Shown: positions 59,601 to 64,000 of the stretch, one piece after another
Layout of the letters: every line of letters starts with the position of its first letter
How positions within the stretch are numbered: position 1 is the first letter of the stretch
Assembly (NCBI GenBank): GCA_025331125.1
Contig: JAOALB010000018.1
Coordinates: 1-64,000 of the forward strand
Source of the DNA: Mycogone perniciosa
Lineage: Eukaryota > Ascomycota > Sordariomycetes > Hypocreales > Hypocreaceae
Length of the DNA: 64,000 nucleotides
Direction: 5' to 3'
Position numbers and translations under genes: made by a program
Notes under the pieces: generated by a model
Seen by the model: only the letters and a program-made list of their open reading frames with translations
Told to the model about the DNA's origin: nothing
The model's database searches: none

Positions 59601-60752
59601 GACAGGCCTGGAACGGCTGCTGATTCGATGCTTGTGCGTGTGCTTGCTGGCTTGTGATAGGAGTAGATCTAGTAGTATGCAGAGAGCAAGCTGGGCGGCG
59701 TGTCACACAACAGTTGCTGCGAATGAGAAGAGTTGATATTACTGTATAAGGTGCTTTGCTTGTCCGGCTCGATCGAGGGGACCACGCGGGCAGATATATC
59801 AAGGACTGGGCAGGCAGGACAGAGTTGATGGTGCGACACGACCCGAGCGACGGCCAACATTTGTCTTATATCCCATCGAGCCATCGTTTATTAATGGCCA
59901 CCACCCGGCAGAGGCGGAGAGCCGAGATAGCCCTGGCGAGGCCATAGCACTACTGCGAAGTACTAGGGCATGCCAGCGCAATCAGCCTCCATCGTCACTG
60001 GTTGACTGGGTCAGGGCCAATGCCATATCGCGGCCATCAAATCTCGTTAGGACCCGCCACCAGGAACCGCCTACCAACGGCTGGTTTGGTTCCCCCACAC
60101 AAGTCCGAATCAGGCCGTTCTGCTTTGCTGCAAGAGGGAGCTGGAATGGGCTGGACGGGTGAGCTATGCAAATGACCAGGCCAAGATAAGCTGTCTGGGG
60201 CGTCATTTGCGTCACGTGGATCCCCCGCCAGGCAATGCTTGCATGCCTGGCACCCCTGTGCAGGCCGAGAGTAGCCGGGCCCGCGTGAGCCATGAAACTA
60301 GATGAAGCCTAGTCGAAGCCCAGATGAAGCCTCCACCCCAGGAGCATTGACGAATAGGCGTGTTTCTTGAGATTCCTCCTGTCTCACTGGAACCTCTCCG
60401 ATACGGGTGGTGGTCCTGTCAAGAGTCCAGAGCAGGAGTAGTACGTTGTAGTAGTTACTCCGTATGAGGGAGGGAAGGTGATCCATCTCTACCCTCCCTC
60501 CCTGGGCTATTATCCCGTAGTTGGCGAGGATAGCGCACCACCAACCATCTTTAGTTTCCCGAACATAAAGGGTGTGTGGCGGCAGGCTTGGTGCTAAAAG
60601 CAACCTCAAATCATGGTGCAGCGTCTGAGTCGTGACGAGCGAAGGAGGATTGATCACACAATGTGTGGTGATATGAACAAGTGTAATAGATGACGTCGGA
60701 TTGATAGTATCGCCGTCGCCGTTGCACCCCAGCCATGTACAATGTATGTGTC
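59601..60752. other. Intergenic, promoter of proline dehydrogenase
   Basis: No gene is supported. An ACTCCGTA word is at 60457-60464. Frames on both strands lack recognisable protein. Confidence 0.5.
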
Positions 60753-61559
60753 TCATGACGCAGGTTCTCGAACACCGCTGCCGTCTCGTGACCCGGAGGA
60801 GCCAAAGCGATGTCGGATGAGCTCAACGTATCCAATCGGTCTGCCGCGGGCTAAGCCCACCAGATCCTGCACCCCTCCGTAGGCGAAGCCAAACAACAGC
60901 CCATACTTGGCCGTCCGCGCGGTGGTAGAGAGGGAAAATCGATCTGAGCAGTGCCGGCCGAAAGTCGGCGTCCGTTAGCTAGCTGGTCCCACTCCGCAAT
61001 ATCACATCCGTCCCACCGTTTGACAAGCCGATAAAAGCCAGAGAGTGAAGACGGGGGGTCACAAAACGAGAGGGAAAAAGAAAAGAAAAAAAGGAGAATA
61101 CTCACGCCATAAGGAAAACGCGCCAGCTACGGTAAGCGTCGCAACAATTGTCGAGAACATGTCACTTCTCCCCCGATAGCGGTCCACTGTGCTCTCCAAC
61201 GACAATGCAACGAAGCTCCAAAACCCCGTCTTTGCCCCCATCCGGAATCCCTCACGGATACCACCGTGCATTGCGTGATAGTTCTTCGACTTGTGGTAGA
61301 GATACCATCCCGTCGTCGTGTCGGGCATTTTGTGTGCATGCTCCGCTCGGAAGCGCAGCTGGGCCATCTGGCCGCCCTGTACCGCCCCGAGGGAGAAGCC
61401 GACCAGTCCGGAGGCTACGGATCCGAGAAGCAGGCGGCTTGGAGTCATGATCGAGAGTCGCGGATGCGATTCTGCGGGAAAGGTGGGTTGCTGGTGCGCG
61501 ACTGCTGCAGTTCCCTTCCGCATCGATAGAACCCTTCCCTCGTTCGACGTCGCTGCCAT
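60753..61559 (-). CDS. Tim17/Tim22/Tim23-family mitochondrial membrane protein
   Basis: Two exons with an intron of 162 bases (61105-60944) give 214 residues from the ATG at 61559; an in-frame ATG at 61448 (MTPSRLLLGS) is a good alternative start, 177 residues. The protein has four hydrophobic segments in the Tim17-family order: LLLGSVASGLVGFSLG, GAKTGFWSFVALSLE, STIVATLTVAGAFSLW, and after the intron GLLFGFAYGGVQDLV. The GxxxG-like glycines (MHGGIREGFRMGAKTGFW) match the family. HAHKMPDTTTGWYLYHKSKNY is a conserved stretch of a fungal subgroup. The last exon was placed by homology and length; its frame continues to a TGA. It is expected in the mitochondrial inner membrane, either as an import-channel relative or a complex I assembly relative. 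I cannot tell which paralogue it is. Confidence 0.8.
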
Positions 61560-62008
61560 GGTGGCGATGGTTTCGCTGTCGTTTGCGATATATAGTCCCC
61601 GAGAGCTCGACCAGGCGACTCTCCTTCTGAATGGCTTGTACGGTCGGCGTAGGGTAGTTCACGAGACGTATTATCGCTTTGCAAAAGATACAGAATGCCC
61701 AGTAGGTATAGCGCGACGTGTTGGAGCTTGACCAAGTGCTTTGATTGTTCTAGCCAGTTCGCATCTTCACCTGAGGCCGAGATATCGATTCTTCACAAAT
61801 ACAGTGTTGGTAATCCAGGTGCACTGTCTATGCGCACTATCCAACCAATTCCGCTCTACGCGTAACCACGTGATTCCGTGTACTACTTACTACATGAACC
61901 ATCGCGGGGATACGTGAGTGTAATGTAACGGCAGCCTCACCAGAATCGAGAGGGGTTCCTCAGAACTTGGGAACAAACAAAAAAGAGCCTCAGCTCTTTG
62001 CCGCAGCC
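61560..62008. promoter_or_regulatory. Divergent promoter, Tim17-family gene / small acidic protein
   Basis: The two genes are head to head across about 450 bases. No TATA box or other known site stands out. Confidence 0.4.
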
Positions 62009-62475
62009 ATGGTAAGTCATAAACGCCTGCTAATCTATAGTACTAGTGCTGATCTGGTTAGACCACACAAGTCGACGATGCCCACATCTCAGTGCGCTTT
62101 AAGCATGGCATTCACACCATCTTCCTCTTCGTTGACTCCCTTGCCCCTTTCTCATCAGTCACGGAAGAATTGCTAGAGGTCCTGAGAGAGCGGTACCCAG
62201 ACGGCCTCACAAAATCTACCTCTTCACCAGAGAGAACACCTATTCCAGAGACGGCCAATATTGTGTATGGCGTGCTCCGTGTGCCCAATGACCCTTTGAA
62301 AGGCTGGAAGGCGCTGAAGCTTGGCGATGGCGCTGTAAACACGCCTACCAAGTGTGGACTGAAGAACAACAGCTTCGTGGCATTTACTGTTGTGGAAGAT
62401 GACAACGAAGAGGACGTTGAATTTGAGGTGGAGTGGCCAAAGGAGGATGAAGAGCTGTATGAGGAGGAGGGCTGA
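62009..62475 (+). CDS. Small conserved acidic protein, first exon is only ATG
   Basis: Exon 1 is the start codon ATG (62009-62011) immediately followed by GTAAGT; intron 62012-62061; exon 2 begins ACCACACAAGTCGACGATGC and runs to the TGA. The result is 138 residues, MTTQVDDAHISVRFKHGIHTIF... with LFVDSLAPFSSVTEELLEVLRERYPDG in the first half and a very acidic tail (EDDNEEDVEFEVEW...EEEG). The coding quality starts right at the acceptor (QVDDAHISVRFKHG), before the first internal ATG at 62092, which supports the ATG exon. I do not recognise a named family. The acidic tail suggests a partner-binding or chaperone-like role, which is only a guess. Confidence 0.75.
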
Positions 62476-62733
62476 AGAGACACTGTTAATCACAACCTCA
62501 TTCACGTCACAGTGATTGCACACCCCAATCGATAAATTGGTTGAGCGCTACGAAGTACGAGAGGCGTTTGAACCAGTCGAGGTCATTTGGTCATCATGAG
62601 ATATGCATAATCGTGCGCAAACTGAATATGACTTCACCCAACCGCTTCCCGTCGCCTGTTCTTCAAAGAACCGCTGCAAAACAAACTCTAGACAAGGTGT
62701 GCAAATAACCTTCGCTTCCATTCCCCCAACAAA

Positions 62734-63928
62734 TCATGGTTGCTCATTTCTCGCGTACTTATCCCTCTGTTCGGTGCTATATCCTTCATCATGCTCAATT
62801 TCGCGTTTACGTTTTTTGGCGGTAATAATTTCAGTAGCCGTGCCAGTGTTGTCGGGTCCTAAGGATTCACTATCTGACATGGAACTACCTCTGGTTTCCG
62901 GCTCTTTGAAACACTTTGGAATCAATGCACCTGTTAACCGTTCCTGAAAGGTTTCCCACGGATCAAAGGGAATTCTCCAATGCACAACAGTGACACAAGT
63001 CGGGAATATTGGCTCGTAGTTGGGCTGATGCAGCTTCCCTAAAAACATAGACGTGATTTCAGCCGTATAGAGATGCATTTCCTCCTAGCCGTACCTCATT
63101 AGGACAACGGGCTACACATGTCAGCTTTTAAATATAGCTGCAGGAATATTTAGAGGTGAAAGAGGACAAACCGTATAGGTCACTGTCTCAATGTCCAATG
63201 GTGGAGCATTGCCGGACCTGAGAAGCCACAACAGCCGCATCTGTTGTGCTTGTGCGAGGGAGATTAAGACGGCGACGATAAATGGATCCTGGGTCGCATT
63301 TTTAGGTGCTATTTTCGCCAACTTCTTTCGGTATAATGTCTCCCCTGTACGATTCCACTAGGTTACAGGATGAAAAAAACGAGGTCTCAACGCCCTCTCG
63401 CGGCGGTCGGCAATTTGTGAATAATCGAGATAGGCGAACCGCAGCTTGGGGAGCCAATTATGAGCGTAACCGACCTCTTCGGTAGAGGCGAAGACAGCGC
63501 AGTTGAGTCGATCAACGCGGCGCCCATCAAAGCAGAACTTCAGGTGATCGCTACACAAAGATATATAAGCCTTGAGCGGGATATCGGGTGGTAAATGCTT
63601 ACACTCACCTGTGCTGTCGAAAGAGGCTACCGGGATTATCAAGATCAAGGAAATATCGGAGGGCAGAAAGAGCGCGGTGCGCATCCGATGTCGCTAACAT
63701 AATCACTTTGTTTTCAAGAACTTCCCTCTCGTCTTCACTCAGTACACTGTCATCGTCATCGTCATCGTCATCTGCTTCATCGTTCTTGACGTCTTCGAAG
63801 CGACAGCCCAACAGTTCGAGATGGCGAGATGTCCAGAACGGCGGTCGAACAAACAGTTTCTCGCGAGGGAAGAGGCGATTAATTTTGTTCAGGGACATAA
63901 CACTAAAATCCGGATTCTCGTTTGCCAT
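62734..63928 (-). pseudogene. Unrecognised fungal gene interrupted by one in-frame TAG
   Basis: From the ATG at 63928, exon 1 (to 63609) encodes FSVMSLNKINRLFPREKL and an acidic run of eight Asp. After intron 63608-63551 the frame encodes HLKFCFDGRRVDRLNCAVF and LPKLRFAYLDYSQI, then meets TAG at 63360-63358, giving 170 residues. The same frame continues without any shift: WNRTGETLYRKKLAKIAPKN, ATQDPFIVAVLISLAQAQQ, intron 63171-63085, then EEMHLYTAEITSMFLGKLHQ to a basic, nuclear-signal-like end (KKRKREIE) and stop at 62734. Both parts look coding. Either the gene is a recent pseudogene, or TAG is a sequencing error, or I have missed an intron. No GT donor keeps both flanking frames. Intact, it would be about 350 residues. 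Function unknown. Confidence 0.6.
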
Positions 63929-63953
63929 GGCGAAACTCCTTATTTGGTGAGCT

Positions 63954-64000
63954 GGGGGGGGGGGGTGTTGATGATGATGATGATGATGATGATGATGCAA
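63954..64000. repeat. Poly-G run and ATG/CAT trinucleotide microsatellite
   Basis: A 12-base G run (63954-63965) is followed by about nine GAT/ATG triplets to 63997. It lies just upstream of the minus-strand gene and is cut by the window edge. Confidence 0.85.

Noticed and set aside
63605..64000. N-terminal polyhistidine (nine His) on the last minus-strand gene
   Set aside because: It is the translation of a CAT/ATG microsatellite and a poly-G run. The in-frame ATG at 63928 is a better start and the run is cut by the window edge.

Overview
The window is nuclear DNA of a filamentous ascomycete (Pezizomycotina). Most genes carry several short introns (about 50-160 bases, GT...AG). The gene set is typical of such fungi: three Zn2Cys6 regulators, secreted carbohydrate-active enzymes, a kinesin-8, a KEOPS subunit and a proline dehydrogenase. 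The order and species cannot be fixed from the sequence alone; intergenic DNA is rich in a short word, ACTCCGTA. Twenty coding genes are supported, plus the tail of a twenty-first at the left edge. I rebuilt exon structures by hand; in every multi-exon gene the exon lengths sum to a multiple of three.

Left part (1-10.1 kb): the end of a cysteine-rich tandem-repeat protein, a secreted GH92 alpha-mannosidase, an NADP-mannitol-dehydrogenase-like SDR, and a secreted metallo-beta-lactamase-fold protein whose zinc motif is split by a 16-base micro-exon. A 3.5 kb gene-poor stretch with minisatellites and a tRNA-like relic follows.

Middle part (13.6-28.3 kb): a candidate specialised-metabolism cluster. 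It holds an NRPS-like adenylation-thiolation-reductase enzyme, a fumarylacetoacetase paralogue, an MFS transporter, a Zn2Cys6 regulator and a lactonase-like metallo-hydrolase. A 9-base palindrome, TCGGNCCGA, occurs three times in the promoter shared by the regulator and the hydrolase. It occurs again between the fumarylacetoacetase and transporter genes, and once downstream of the NRPS-like gene. This is the best candidate here for an undescribed system.

30-44.5 kb: an intronless 832-residue protein of unknown function, an old-yellow-enzyme-type oxidoreductase, then an AA14-type lytic polysaccharide monooxygenase, a GH79 beta-glucuronidase-like enzyme and another Zn2Cys6 regulator, a possible plant-polymer (glucuronoxylan) group.

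45-64 kb is mostly housekeeping: kinesin-8, a BuGZ/ZNF207-like mitotic zinc-finger protein, a large conserved Zn2Cys6 factor, the KEOPS subunit Cgi121, mitochondrial proline dehydrogenase, a Tim17/22/23-family protein, a small acidic protein whose first exon is only ATG, and an unrecognised gene with one in-frame TAG in the middle of an otherwise continuous reading frame.
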